NCBI GenBank assembly: GCA_039111475.1
Contig: JBCCIP010000016.1
Coordinates: 1-64,000, forward strand
DNA from: JAUIET01 sp039111475
GTDB taxonomy: Bacteria; Pseudomonadota; Gammaproteobacteria; Pseudomonadales; JAUIET01
Reading direction: 5' to 3'
DNA: 64,000 nucleotides
A program made the translations under genes and the position numbers. Positions 51,879 to 60,385 of the stretch are shown piece after piece (position 1 is the stretch's first letter; each line of letters starts with the position of its first letter). The notes under the pieces are model-generated. The model worked only from the letters and a program-made list of their open reading frames with translations. It was not told the origin of the DNA and made no database searches.

Positions 51879-53027
51879 ATGTTGACTTTGAATGGCCTGG
51901 CAACCCCAATACAACAGCAAGAGTTTGTTAGCCAATATTGGCAGCGAGCGCATTGCTTTTTCAAGGGCGGATTAAGCGAATTTGAAGACCCGATAAGCGC
52001 CGATGAACTTGCTGGATTAGCTTGCGAAACAGAGCTTACAAGCCGCATTGTCAGCGGGCCAAATAGGAATTTGGAACTTGGGCCCTTTTCCGAACAGCGT
52101 TTGCAAGCGTTTGAAACAAGCCATTCAACCCTACTGGTGCAGGGCGTTGAACTCTTCGTTCCGGAATTGAAGACGCTTCGAGACGCATTCAGCTTCATTC
52201 CACTCTGGCGCTTTGAGGATGTGATGGTCAGCTTCGCCACACCCAACGGCGGCGTAGGTCCACACTTCGATCAATACGATGTATTTCTCGTGCAAGGAGA
52301 AGGGTGCAGAGAATGGAAAGTAGGCCAACGTTGTGATGAGCATTCCGAAACTAACGATAGCTCGGGCCAGAAAGTCCTTATCGATTTCCAACAAGCTGCA
52401 AGCTACACGCTAAGCAAAGGCGATATTCTGTACATACCACCCGGAGTTGCCCACTGGGGCGAGTCAAAAGATAATAGCATCTGCTACTCAATTGGTTTTC
52501 GTGCGCCATCAGGAAAAGAGCTTGCTGCCGAATGGGCACATTCGCTGTCTGCTGAGCGAAAACGCTTTCAGGATCCGCCGGCAGGTTATGAAACGACATC
52601 AGGTGTGCAAATTACACGGTCCGCGATTCATCAAGCTAGGGGATTGCTAGTTGACTTACTGAACAATCCAGCTGCAATCGCGGACGCATTGGGGACTTTT
52701 CAGAGTGACAACCCTAATCTAGAGCAGCTGGAAGCACCGAGTTGGGCCGAGCTTATGGAACAACTGGAAAATGGCTCTCAGCTACGCCGTACTCCCGGTG
52801 CCAGGTCGTTCTTTTACTGTGACCAAAATTCTGCAAGAGTCTATTTTAATGGGCACGCCTTGGCGTCTGAGAATGTCAGCATCGACTGGTTGGAACAGCT
52901 GTGCGCCGCAGATGTGCTCAACATTGAGGATATCCGATCGCTTTGCACACACAAGGACGATAGAATAAGTGGACGACACAAATCTCTATTACTGTTAGCG
53001 ATACAGCATCAAGTTTATGAACTCTGA
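51879..53027 (+). CDS. roxA: Ribosomal protein uL16 arginine hydroxylase (JmjC/cupin oxygenase)
   Basis: The 382-residue protein is a 2-oxoglutarate and iron dependent oxygenase of the YcfD/RoxA type. The iron ligands are in GPHFDQYDVFLVQGEG (His, Asp) near residues 127-142 and in PPGVAHWGES (His) near residue 193. A C-terminal winged-helix-like region follows. Family members hydroxylate an Arg of ribosomal protein L16. It lies 43 bases after purB and overlaps the next gene by 11 bases. Confidence 0.92.
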   Translation: MLTLNGLATPIQQQEFVSQYWQRAHCFFKGGLSEFEDPISADELAGLACETELTSRIVSGPNRNLELGPFSEQRLQAFETSHSTLLVQGVELFVPELKTLRDAFSFIPLWRFEDVMVSFATPNGGVGPHFDQYDVFLVQGEGCREWKVGQRCDEHSETNDSSGQKVLIDFQQAASYTLSKGDILYIPPGVAHWGESKDNSICYSIGFRAPSGKELAAEWAHSLSAERKRFQDPPAGYETTSGVQITRSAIHQARGLLVDLLNNPAAIADALGTFQSDNPNLEQLEAPSWAELMEQLENGSQLRRTPGARSFFYCDQNSARVYFNGHALASENVSIDWLEQLCAADVLNIEDIRSLCTHKDDRISGRHKSLLLLAIQHQVYEL

Positions 53028-53529
53028 GAATGTAAACGATGACCGAATTAAATTATGCCCTGGTGACGTTAGCTACCCTGGCGGCTATCTCCACGCCGCT
53101 GTGCAACTGCTTGAATCAACTCAACGAGAATTGAGAATTTACAGTGAATTACTTGAAATTGATATATATGGCAACGAAGATTTCGTCGCTGGCCTGTCAG
53201 CAATGATTCGCAGCAACCGCCGTTCACACGCCCGTGTACTAGTGTCTGCACGTGCCGACCTCACCGGGCGCAGTCATAGGCTACTGGAGCTGGCGCGTTC
53301 ATTGCCTAGCTTATGCCAATGCCGATTAATCTCTGAACCGGCGGATCGTTATCGTGAGGACTACGTACTAGCTGACCGATCAGGTTTCGTGGCCAAAAAA
53401 GCCAGGGAAGAAAAGCGTGCCCGTTTTTCGCCTGAAGATAGAGCAGGTGCTGCTGATCGCGCTGAGCACTTTGATTACTTATGGTCACGCGCGACAGGCA
53501 GCATTGAATTGCGCCAGCTATCAATTTAA
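53017..53529 (+). CDS. Conserved protein of the DUF7931 type
   Basis: The 170-residue protein contains AAVQLLESTQRELRIYSELLEIDIYGNEDFVAGLSAMIRSNRRSHARVLV, which resembles the first half of a phospholipase-D-like fold, but I see no HKD catalytic motif. The C-terminal part has FVAKKAREEKRARFSPEDRAGAADRAEHFDYLWSRA. In related genomes a gene of this kind, sometimes fused to an acetyltransferase, follows roxA. No function is established. It overlaps roxA by 11 bases and precedes the membrane protein gene by 21. Confidence 0.7.
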   Translation: MNSENVNDDRIKLCPGDVSYPGGYLHAAVQLLESTQRELRIYSELLEIDIYGNEDFVAGLSAMIRSNRRSHARVLVSARADLTGRSHRLLELARSLPSLCQCRLISEPADRYREDYVLADRSGFVAKKAREEKRARFSPEDRAGAADRAEHFDYLWSRATGSIELRQLSI

Positions 53530-53550
53530 ACCAAGGAAAGATAAGTTTCG

Positions 53551-55071
53551 ATGTCTAACCGTTATCATCTTCATATTTTAGTCGCAATACTGATGGCGTT
53601 GGGCACTGGGCTTATTTATTACCAACACACCTCACTGGGTGTGCCTCTTACGCCGGACAGCAAAGAAGAAATATGGACAGTTGAGGCGAACCTGGTATTT
53701 GAACCCAGAAACCGCCCTGCCAAACTGTCCATGTATTTACCAGAATTCAAAGAGCGATTTCAATCCTTGCACGAACGATTTGTTTCTGACGGCTATGGCA
53801 TGAAAGTGGAACAGGAAGATGATAATCGTCTGGTCACCTGGTCGATTAGAAAACCGGAAGGCCGCCAATCACTGTATTACACCGTGTCACTGGCGAAAAT
53901 GACAGATGTCCGTAAGCTCAAGAAACCGGGCGCCACCTACACCCAAAAAAACCAATTCAGCACGCCTATTGAAGAATTGGCCGCTGAATCACTAACTGCG
54001 GAAATACGATCTAAAACCGCCGACATTCACACCTTTGTGACCCTGGCGATTCGTACTCTTACCGATAGTGACAATAACAATGCTCAGCTTCTATTGGATA
54101 AAGCAGTGTCTGCGACGGCAAGAGCATCCGTGTTGGTGCGCTTGCTCTCACACGCGCATATTCCCGCCGAAATTATTCATACATTGCCGCTTAAGCAAGG
54201 GATCAATATTGAGCCGAAAATATGGTTGCGCTGCTACAACGGCGAGCAATGGTTGTATTTCGATATCGCCACCGGCGACGAAGGCCTGCCTGGCGACATG
54301 CTCCCATGGTGGAAAGGGGATGATGCCGTTTTTACCGCCAATGGCGTGAAAAATCCGGAATTGTCTTTCAGTATTTCAAAAGATGTTTTGAATTCTATGC
54401 AGCTTGCCGATATTCGCTCGCGCGGTCGACCTTCTCTATTTAGTGAGTTCTCGCTGAGTGCGCTGCCTGTACAAACGCAAATCGTATATCAGACTTTGCT
54501 AACGGTGCCGCTGGGTGTCTTGATGATCCTGGTGTTAAGAAGTTTTGTTGGTCTGGTAACGTTTGGTACGTTTACCCCTGTTCTGATTGCGCTCGCATTT
54601 AGGGAAACCCAATTGCTTTGGGGTATATTTCTGTTTACTTTAATCACCAGTATTGGTCTGTTGGTGCGTTTTTACTTAGAGCAGTTACGTTTGCTACTGG
54701 TTCCCAGAATGGCGGTAATTCTTACTGTTGTTGTTGTCTGCATGGGTGTTATCAGTATTTTTGGGCATAAGCTCGGCATGGAGCGCGGGCTATCCATCGC
54801 GCTGTTTCCCATGGTGATCTTAACCATGGCGATAGAACGAATGTCCATTATCTGGGAGGAACGAGGTGCGGCGGAGTCAATCAAGACCGGCATAGGAAGT
54901 CTGATAGCGGCCTCTATCACTTATGCAGTAATCAACATCCCCTTGTTCCAGCATTGGGTGTATGCGTTTCCGGGTATCACGCTGATTATTTTGGCGTTAA
55001 TGCTGATGATTGGTCGCTATAGCGGTTATAGGTTATCCGAGCTGGCACGCTTTAAGGCGCTGGGCAAGTAA
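53551..55071 (+). CDS. Inactive transglutaminase / 7TM membrane protein (UUP1 family)
   Basis: The 506-residue protein has an N-terminal membrane anchor (residues 6-25), a periplasmic part of about 290 residues with a transglutaminase-like domain lacking the Cys-His-Asp triad (HTFVTLAIRTLTD, ARASVLVRLLSHAHIPAEIIHTLPL), and about seven C-terminal membrane segments from residue 310. AAGGAAAG precedes the ATG. This family is regularly paired with the ATP-grasp ligase that follows three bases later, and often with a retropepsin-like protease, which is not next to it here. The substrate of the system is unknown. Confidence 0.85.
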   Translation: MSNRYHLHILVAILMALGTGLIYYQHTSLGVPLTPDSKEEIWTVEANLVFEPRNRPAKLSMYLPEFKERFQSLHERFVSDGYGMKVEQEDDNRLVTWSIRKPEGRQSLYYTVSLAKMTDVRKLKKPGATYTQKNQFSTPIEELAAESLTAEIRSKTADIHTFVTLAIRTLTDSDNNNAQLLLDKAVSATARASVLVRLLSHAHIPAEIIHTLPLKQGINIEPKIWLRCYNGEQWLYFDIATGDEGLPGDMLPWWKGDDAVFTANGVKNPELSFSISKDVLNSMQLADIRSRGRPSLFSEFSLSALPVQTQIVYQTLLTVPLGVLMILVLRSFVGLVTFGTFTPVLIALAFRETQLLWGIFLFTLITSIGLLVRFYLEQLRLLLVPRMAVILTVVVVCMGVISIFGHKLGMERGLSIALFPMVILTMAIERMSIIWEERGAAESIKTGIGSLIAASITYAVINIPLFQHWVYAFPGITLIILALMLMIGRYSGYRLSELARFKALGK

Positions 55072-55074
55072 GCT

Positions 55075-56055
55075 ATGTGGTCTCGCCTGCAGAAACTGCG
55101 TCAAAATGGTGTGTTGAGCATTAACAACAGGAACGCCAATTACATTTTGCGATACAACGATCGTAAAAAGTATCCGTTGGTCGATGACAAACTTAAAACC
55201 AAGCAATTGGCCATTGAGCATGGCGTGTCTGTGCCAGGTTTACTGGCAGACCTTCACTCTGAATCCGAAGCCAAAGATATTGCCAAAGTGCTGGATCCAT
55301 TTCAGGACTTTGTCGTAAAGCCAGCCCAGGGTGCCGGTGGTGACGGGATTTTGGTTATTCAAGCTTCACACAACGGTCGATACATAAAAACCAGCGGTCA
55401 GGCAGTGACTGCCACCGAAATGGAGCACCACTGCTCTAACGTACTAGCTGGTTTGTTTAGTTTGGGCGGACATCGTGATGTAATACTTATTGAAGAGCGC
55501 ATCAGACCATCCCATGTGTTTGATCAGATTGCGTATCAAGGCGTACCGGATGTTCGAGTGATCGTGTTTTGCGGTTTCCCGGTGATGGCGATGTTGCGAC
55601 TGCCCACTCGCCAGTCGCAAGGCAAAGCGAATCTGCATCAAGGAGCGATTGGAGCGGGACTCGACATAGCCACTGGTAACACTCTGCAAGGTGTATGGTT
55701 TAACGAAATTACCCTAAGTCATCCTGACACTGGTAATCAACTCAGCGGTTTACCACTGCCGTTTTGGGATCAGATCTTGGACCTTTCTGCTCGTTGCTAT
55801 GAGATGACAGATCTGGGGTATTTGGGTGTTGATATCATCATTGACGATGAACGCGGCCCTTTAATGCTTGAGCTAAATGCGCGACCGGGACTTAACATTC
55901 AGATTGCCAATCAGGCCGGCTTGCTAAAGCGGCTTAAGCACATTGAAGACAATTTTATCCACGCCAAAGGCAAGAAAATTCCAGTGGTCGAAGATCGAAT
56001 CGAATATGCTCGAGAGCAGTTTGCCGCAGAGTTGACAGAGAGTGGCGCCGCTTAG
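55075..56055 (+). CDS. Alpha-L-glutamate ligase-like protein (RimK-type ATP-grasp)
   Basis: The 326-residue protein has the ATP-grasp fold: DFVVKPAQGAGGDGILVIQ near residues 80-98 for ATP, LIEERIRPSHVF near 139, and the metal motif LMLELNARPGLNIQIANQ near 264-281. RimK relatives join amino acids, often glutamate, to peptides or protein C-termini. It follows the inactive transglutaminase protein by three bases, so the two probably work together at the inner membrane. The acceptor is not known. Confidence 0.88.
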   Translation: MWSRLQKLRQNGVLSINNRNANYILRYNDRKKYPLVDDKLKTKQLAIEHGVSVPGLLADLHSESEAKDIAKVLDPFQDFVVKPAQGAGGDGILVIQASHNGRYIKTSGQAVTATEMEHHCSNVLAGLFSLGGHRDVILIEERIRPSHVFDQIAYQGVPDVRVIVFCGFPVMAMLRLPTRQSQGKANLHQGAIGAGLDIATGNTLQGVWFNEITLSHPDTGNQLSGLPLPFWDQILDLSARCYEMTDLGYLGVDIIIDDERGPLMLELNARPGLNIQIANQAGLLKRLKHIEDNFIHAKGKKIPVVEDRIEYAREQFAAELTESGAA

Positions 56056-56073
56056 CGAAAGAGTTTGAATATG

Positions 56074-56095
56074 AAAAGATTAGCCAGCGGCTAAT
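56074..56095 (-). terminator. Intrinsic terminator overlapping the ppsA stop codon
   Basis: On the minus strand ATTAGCC and GGCTAAT form a seven-base stem with the loop GCT, followed by CTTTTC. The stem is built from the last codons of ppsA including its TAA. The T tract is short, so strength is uncertain. Confidence 0.5.
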
Positions 56096-58455
56096 TCTTC
56101 ATGCAGAAACAACCAGGTTTCTATCACCGAATCTGGGTTAAGTGAGACGCTATCAATACCCTGCTCCACCAACCACTTGGCAAAATCTGGGTGATCGCTT
56201 GGTCCTTGTCCGCAGATACCGACATACTTACCTGCCTTTTTGCACGCTTGAATTGCCATAGTAAGCAAAGCCTTAATAGCCTCATTGCGCTCATCAAACA
56301 GGTGTGCGACCAAACCAGAATCTCTGTCCAGCCCAAGGGTTAGCTGCGTCAAATCATTGGAGCCAATTGAGAAGCCGTCGAAGTACTGAAGAAACTCATC
56401 AGCGAGTAATGCGTTAGCAGGCAATTCACACATCATTATCAGACGGAGGTGATTTTTGCCGCGTTCAAGCCCTTGTTCCGACAGAAGATCAATTACATGT
56501 TTTGCCTCACCAACGGTGCGAACAAATGGCACCATTATCTCAACGTTGATAAGCCCCATGTCATCGCGCACTCGTCGCATTGCTTCACATTCCATTGCAA
56601 AACAATCACGAAAAGAATCAGAGATATAACGGGAGGCACCACGAAAACCCAGCATGGGATTTTCCTCTTCAGGCTCATACGATTTTCCACCCAACAAATG
56701 CGCGTATTCATTCGACTTGAAATCCGACAAGCGAACGATCACTTTCTTCGGGTAGAACGCTGCCGCAATGCTGGCAACGCCCTCCACTAATTTTTCGACA
56801 AAGTAATCCCTTGGTGACGCATATGCGCTAATCTGACTCCTAATCGCCTCTTGTAAATCTCGGTCTAGCGTATCGAGATTAAGCAATGCTTTCGGGTGCA
56901 CGCCAATCATTCGATTAATAATAAATTCCAGACGTGCAAGACCTACTCCATCCCCTGGAATATTGGCAAAGTCAAACGCACGATCCGGATTGCCAACGTT
57001 CATCATCAACTTGAAGGGTAAGTCCGGCATGGTTTCAACATTGTTTGCCTGCACATCGAATTCAAGCAGGCCTTCATACACCAGGCCGGTATCCCCCTCC
57101 GCACAAGAGACTGTCACATCACCGGCAGCATGCAGTAGTTCAGTGGCATTTCCACATCCTACAACCGCCGGTATACCCAGCTCTCTGGCGATAATGGCCG
57201 CGTGACAGGTTCTACCACCTCTGTTGGTTACGATTGCCGACGCCCTTTTCATCACTGGTTCCCAATCAGGATCAGTCATATCAGTAACAAGTACATCGCC
57301 TTCGCGCACCTGATCCATTGCCTCTATTCCAACGATCACTCGTACGGGGCCAGCACCAATTTTCTGACCAATACTTCGTCCCTCGCACAAGACAGGTCCG
57401 CGATTACTCAGCATGTAGCGCTCAATATTGGTGGCGCTGGCTCTGCTTTTTACCGTTTCCGGTCGCGCTTGCACAATATAAATCTGCTGATCATCACCGT
57501 CTTTTGCCCACTCAATGTCCATAGGACGACCGTAGTGCTGCTCTATAATAAGCGCTTGTTCTGCCAAGGCTGTAACATCATCGTCCAACAAGGAAAACCT
57601 GGTTCGCTCAGATACATCAACATCAACAGTTTGCACCGAATTATCGGTATCATTGCTGGCGCCATACACCATCTTGATACGTTTGCTACCGAGGTTTCTG
57701 CGCAGGATGGCAGGCTTGCTGTCCCTCAGGCCGGCTTTGTGAACGTAAAACTCATCCGGATTCACGGCCCCTTGCACAACAGTTTCACCCAGGCCGTAAG
57801 ACGACGTGATAAACACGACGCCATCAAAACCTGATTCGGTGTCCAGCGTGAACATTACGCCACTAGCACCAGTTTCACTTCGAACCATACGTTGAATGCC
57901 TGCAGACAAGGCAACTTCTTCGTGCGCAAAGCCTTGATGCACACGATAAGAAATAGCTCTATCGTTAAACAAGGAAGCGAACACTTCTTTAATCGCGACC
58001 ATCACATTGTCAAGGCCACGTATATTGAGAAAGGTTTCTTGTTGCCCCGCAAACGATGCATCTGGCAGATCTTCGGCCGTTGCCGATGATCGAACAGCAA
58101 CCGCTATCTCCTGATTTCCGTCTGCCAGCGTAGCAAACGCTTTCTTTACATCATTATTAAGTTGATTTGGAAAATCAGCGTTGATGATAGCGCTGCGAAT
58201 CTTTTTTCCACAGGCGGCGAGCGCAACCACATCATCTACATTCAGGGCCTTAAGCTCGGAGTTGATCATTTCCGCGAGTCCGCTTTGCGAAATAAAATCG
58301 GTGTAAGCGTCTGCGGTGGTTGCAAAACCGTTTGGTACTGAAACACCGGCACCCGACAAATTACTGATCATCTCACCTAGTGAGGCGTTCTTTCCGCCGA
58401 CGCGGTCGACATCCGCCATACCGAGCTTATCAAACCACAGTACGTATTCGCTCAC
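56080..58455 (-). CDS. ppsA: Phosphoenolpyruvate synthase
   Basis: The 791-residue enzyme makes PEP from pyruvate and ATP for gluconeogenesis. It has the N-terminal nucleotide-binding domain (VAVRSSATAEDLPDASFAGQQET), the phosphohistidine domain with GGRTCHAA, giving His418 and the regulatory Thr416 two residues before it, and the C-terminal PEP/pyruvate domain with GFSIGSNDLTQLTLG and the Cys in VGICGQGPSDH. The start is GTG with GAGG seven bases upstream. The regulator ppsR is divergent, 128 bases away. Confidence 0.97.
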   Translation of the reverse strand: MSEYVLWFDKLGMADVDRVGGKNASLGEMISNLSGAGVSVPNGFATTADAYTDFISQSGLAEMINSELKALNVDDVVALAACGKKIRSAIINADFPNQLNNDVKKAFATLADGNQEIAVAVRSSATAEDLPDASFAGQQETFLNIRGLDNVMVAIKEVFASLFNDRAISYRVHQGFAHEEVALSAGIQRMVRSETGASGVMFTLDTESGFDGVVFITSSYGLGETVVQGAVNPDEFYVHKAGLRDSKPAILRRNLGSKRIKMVYGASNDTDNSVQTVDVDVSERTRFSLLDDDVTALAEQALIIEQHYGRPMDIEWAKDGDDQQIYIVQARPETVKSRASATNIERYMLSNRGPVLCEGRSIGQKIGAGPVRVIVGIEAMDQVREGDVLVTDMTDPDWEPVMKRASAIVTNRGGRTCHAAIIARELGIPAVVGCGNATELLHAAGDVTVSCAEGDTGLVYEGLLEFDVQANNVETMPDLPFKLMMNVGNPDRAFDFANIPGDGVGLARLEFIINRMIGVHPKALLNLDTLDRDLQEAIRSQISAYASPRDYFVEKLVEGVASIAAAFYPKKVIVRLSDFKSNEYAHLLGGKSYEPEEENPMLGFRGASRYISDSFRDCFAMECEAMRRVRDDMGLINVEIMVPFVRTVGEAKHVIDLLSEQGLERGKNHLRLIMMCELPANALLADEFLQYFDGFSIGSNDLTQLTLGLDRDSGLVAHLFDERNEAIKALLTMAIQACKKAGKYVGICGQGPSDHPDFAKWLVEQGIDSVSLNPDSVIETWLFLHEELAAG

Positions 58456-58554
58456 ATCAAAACCTCAACAGCCTTGTTTAATCGCCCGCATAATAATTGA
58501 TTGTGGCGTTAATTGGGCGGAAATGCGTAGTAAAATCGGTAAAATAAGACCAAC

Positions 58555-58568
58555 GTGTGATTCCACAC
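58555..58568 (+). promoter_or_regulatory. Short inverted repeat in the ppsR leader
   Basis: GTGTG and CACAC flank ATTC immediately before the AGGAG ribosome binding site of ppsR. It may be an operator in the ppsA-ppsR divergent region or a small hairpin affecting ppsR translation. It does not match the Cra consensus known for ppsA in E. coli. Confidence 0.25.
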
Positions 58569-58583
58569 TGACAGGAGCCTTAC

Positions 58584-59408
58584 ATGCAGAAACGCAGCGC
58601 TTTCTTTGTGTCTGACAGTACAGGTGTTACTGCTGAAACTCTGGGCAACAGCTTATTGGCTCACTTCGACCAAATCGAGTTCGACACCAAGGTACTTCGC
58701 TACGTCGATAGCTTGGAGCGCGCTCAAGCCGCCGTGCAGGAGATTAATCAAGCTGCCAACGACACAGGTTTCAGGCCGCTCATATTTGAGACTATCATTG
58801 GCACGGATATTCGTGAAAAATTAGCTGAGAGCGAGGGCTTTCTGGTGGACGTTTTCACTAGCTACCTGGCACCGCTGGAGCAGGAATTACGGGTTCAGTC
58901 GAACTTCACTGTTGGCCGGGGTCACTCAGTTGTACAGGATGCTGCCTACAATTCTCGAATCAACGCTGTGCATTACGCTATCGATAATGACGATGGCCAA
59001 CACGCATCCAGTTATGACAAGGCGGATATTGTGCTGGTTGGCGTATCACGTAGCGGAAAAACACCAACTAGTATCTACATGGCGTTGCAGTACGGGCTCT
59101 ATGTGGCGAATTACCCACTCACCGAAGACGACCTTAATGAACTCCGCTTACCGAAAGGGCTAGCTCAGCATAAATCGAAGTTATTTGGGCTTAACATTGA
59201 CCCAGAGCGGTTGGTATCGATACGACAGGAGCGGCGACCAGATACTCGTTACGCGTCGCCGAAACAATGTGATGAGGAAATTCGCATGGCACAGAGTTTG
59301 TTTTCTCGATTCAATATTCCCAGCCTGGACACCACGCATCTGTCCATTGAGGAAATTGCCGGGCGGATATTAGCTGTGTCAGGCGTCGGTCGCAGGCGAA
59401 CTAGCTGA
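58584..59408 (+). CDS. ppsR: PEP synthase regulatory kinase/pyrophosphorylase
   Basis: The 274-residue DUF299 protein switches PEP synthase off and on by ADP-dependent phosphorylation and phosphate-dependent dephosphorylation of the Thr near its catalytic His. It starts RSAFFVSDSTGVTAETLGNS and has the P-loop-like GVSRSGKTPTS at residues 153-163. AGGAG lies six bases before the ATG. Divergence from ppsA is the usual arrangement. Confidence 0.96.
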   Translation: MQKRSAFFVSDSTGVTAETLGNSLLAHFDQIEFDTKVLRYVDSLERAQAAVQEINQAANDTGFRPLIFETIIGTDIREKLAESEGFLVDVFTSYLAPLEQELRVQSNFTVGRGHSVVQDAAYNSRINAVHYAIDNDDGQHASSYDKADIVLVGVSRSGKTPTSIYMALQYGLYVANYPLTEDDLNELRLPKGLAQHKSKLFGLNIDPERLVSIRQERRPDTRYASPKQCDEEIRMAQSLFSRFNIPSLDTTHLSIEEIAGRILAVSGVGRRRTS

Positions 59409-59418
59409 ACGTGGTTCC

Positions 59419-60372
59419 TCAAAGCAAGTCAATCAATTTGCTAGCCGCTGACAGCGGTGTTATCTCGCCTTCAGTAACCTGTCTTTCAAGTTCAGGTCGC
59501 ACCTGTTTTATATCCACGCTCTGATCCATTCGTCGCTCCAACATATCGTGCAACAGACGCTTTAACCATTGCCTATTTTGTTCTGCACGTCGATTTTTCC
59601 AGTAACCGTTTGCAACGGCAATTTCGCAGTAGTCGTGTATCATCTCCCAAACTGAGTCAATGCCCCGATTTTCCAGCGCGGAGCAGTTGAGTACTTTTGG
59701 TGACCAAAAAGAAGAGCTGCTCAACAAATGCAAAGCGCTTTGATAATGCGTTTGCGTCTGCCGCGCAAGGTTCACACTCTCGCCATCAGCCTTGTTAACA
59801 AGCAAGGCATCGGCAAGTTCCATGATTCCTTTTTTAATGCCTTGTAACTCATCGCCGGCATTGGGCAGCATCAGCACCAAGAAGAAATCCACCATGCTCG
59901 CCACTTCATATTCAGATTGGCCAACACCAACTGTTTCAACAAGTATCACATCATAGGCGGCGGCTTCACAAAGCAACAAGGTTTCTCTGGTTTTGTGTGC
60001 TACACCGCCCAATGTACCTTCAGAAGGGGAAGGTCTGATGAATGCATGCTCTTCCCTAGCGAGTGTCTCCATTCTGGTTTTGTCGCCCAGAATACTGCCA
60101 CCTGCAATAGGCGAACTTGGATCTACTGCTAACACAGCAACACGCTTGCCTAATGACAGCAGGTACATACCAAACGCTTCTATAAAGGTAGACTTGCCTA
60201 CCCCTGGTGTGCCTGTGATGCCAATACGTACGCTATTACCGCTGTCGGGTAACAGCTGCTCAAGCAATTGCTGAGCGCGCTGCTGGTGATCTTCGCGCCG
60301 GCTCTCTACCAGGGTGATAGCTTTGGCCAGCGCGCGTCGGTCTCCACTGCGGATAGCATCTAGCGAGTCCAT
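59419..60372 (-). CDS. meaB: Methylmalonyl-CoA mutase-associated GTPase MeaB
   Basis: The 317-residue G3E GTPase protects and reloads the B12 cofactor of methylmalonyl-CoA mutase. Walker A is GITGTPGVGKST at 51-62; DPSSPIAGGSILGDKTRM and ILVETVGVGQSEYEV are family motifs, and NKADGE is the guanine-specificity motif. It follows the mutase gene by 13 bases on the same strand and ends 10 bases from the convergent ppsR stop. Confidence 0.95.
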   Translation of the reverse strand: MDSLDAIRSGDRRALAKAITLVESRREDHQQRAQQLLEQLLPDSGNSVRIGITGTPGVGKSTFIEAFGMYLLSLGKRVAVLAVDPSSPIAGGSILGDKTRMETLAREEHAFIRPSPSEGTLGGVAHKTRETLLLCEAAAYDVILVETVGVGQSEYEVASMVDFFLVLMLPNAGDELQGIKKGIMELADALLVNKADGESVNLARQTQTHYQSALHLLSSSSFWSPKVLNCSALENRGIDSVWEMIHDYCEIAVANGYWKNRRAEQNRQWLKRLLHDMLERRMDQSVDIKQVRPELERQVTEGEITPLSAASKLIDLL

Positions 60373-60385
60373 TTACACAGCGCCG

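Noticed and set aside
57202..57834. Open frame of about 210 codons on the plus strand inside ppsA
   Set aside because: It is antisense to a well-conserved gene, has no recognisable protein motif and no ribosome binding site; it reflects codon bias of ppsA.
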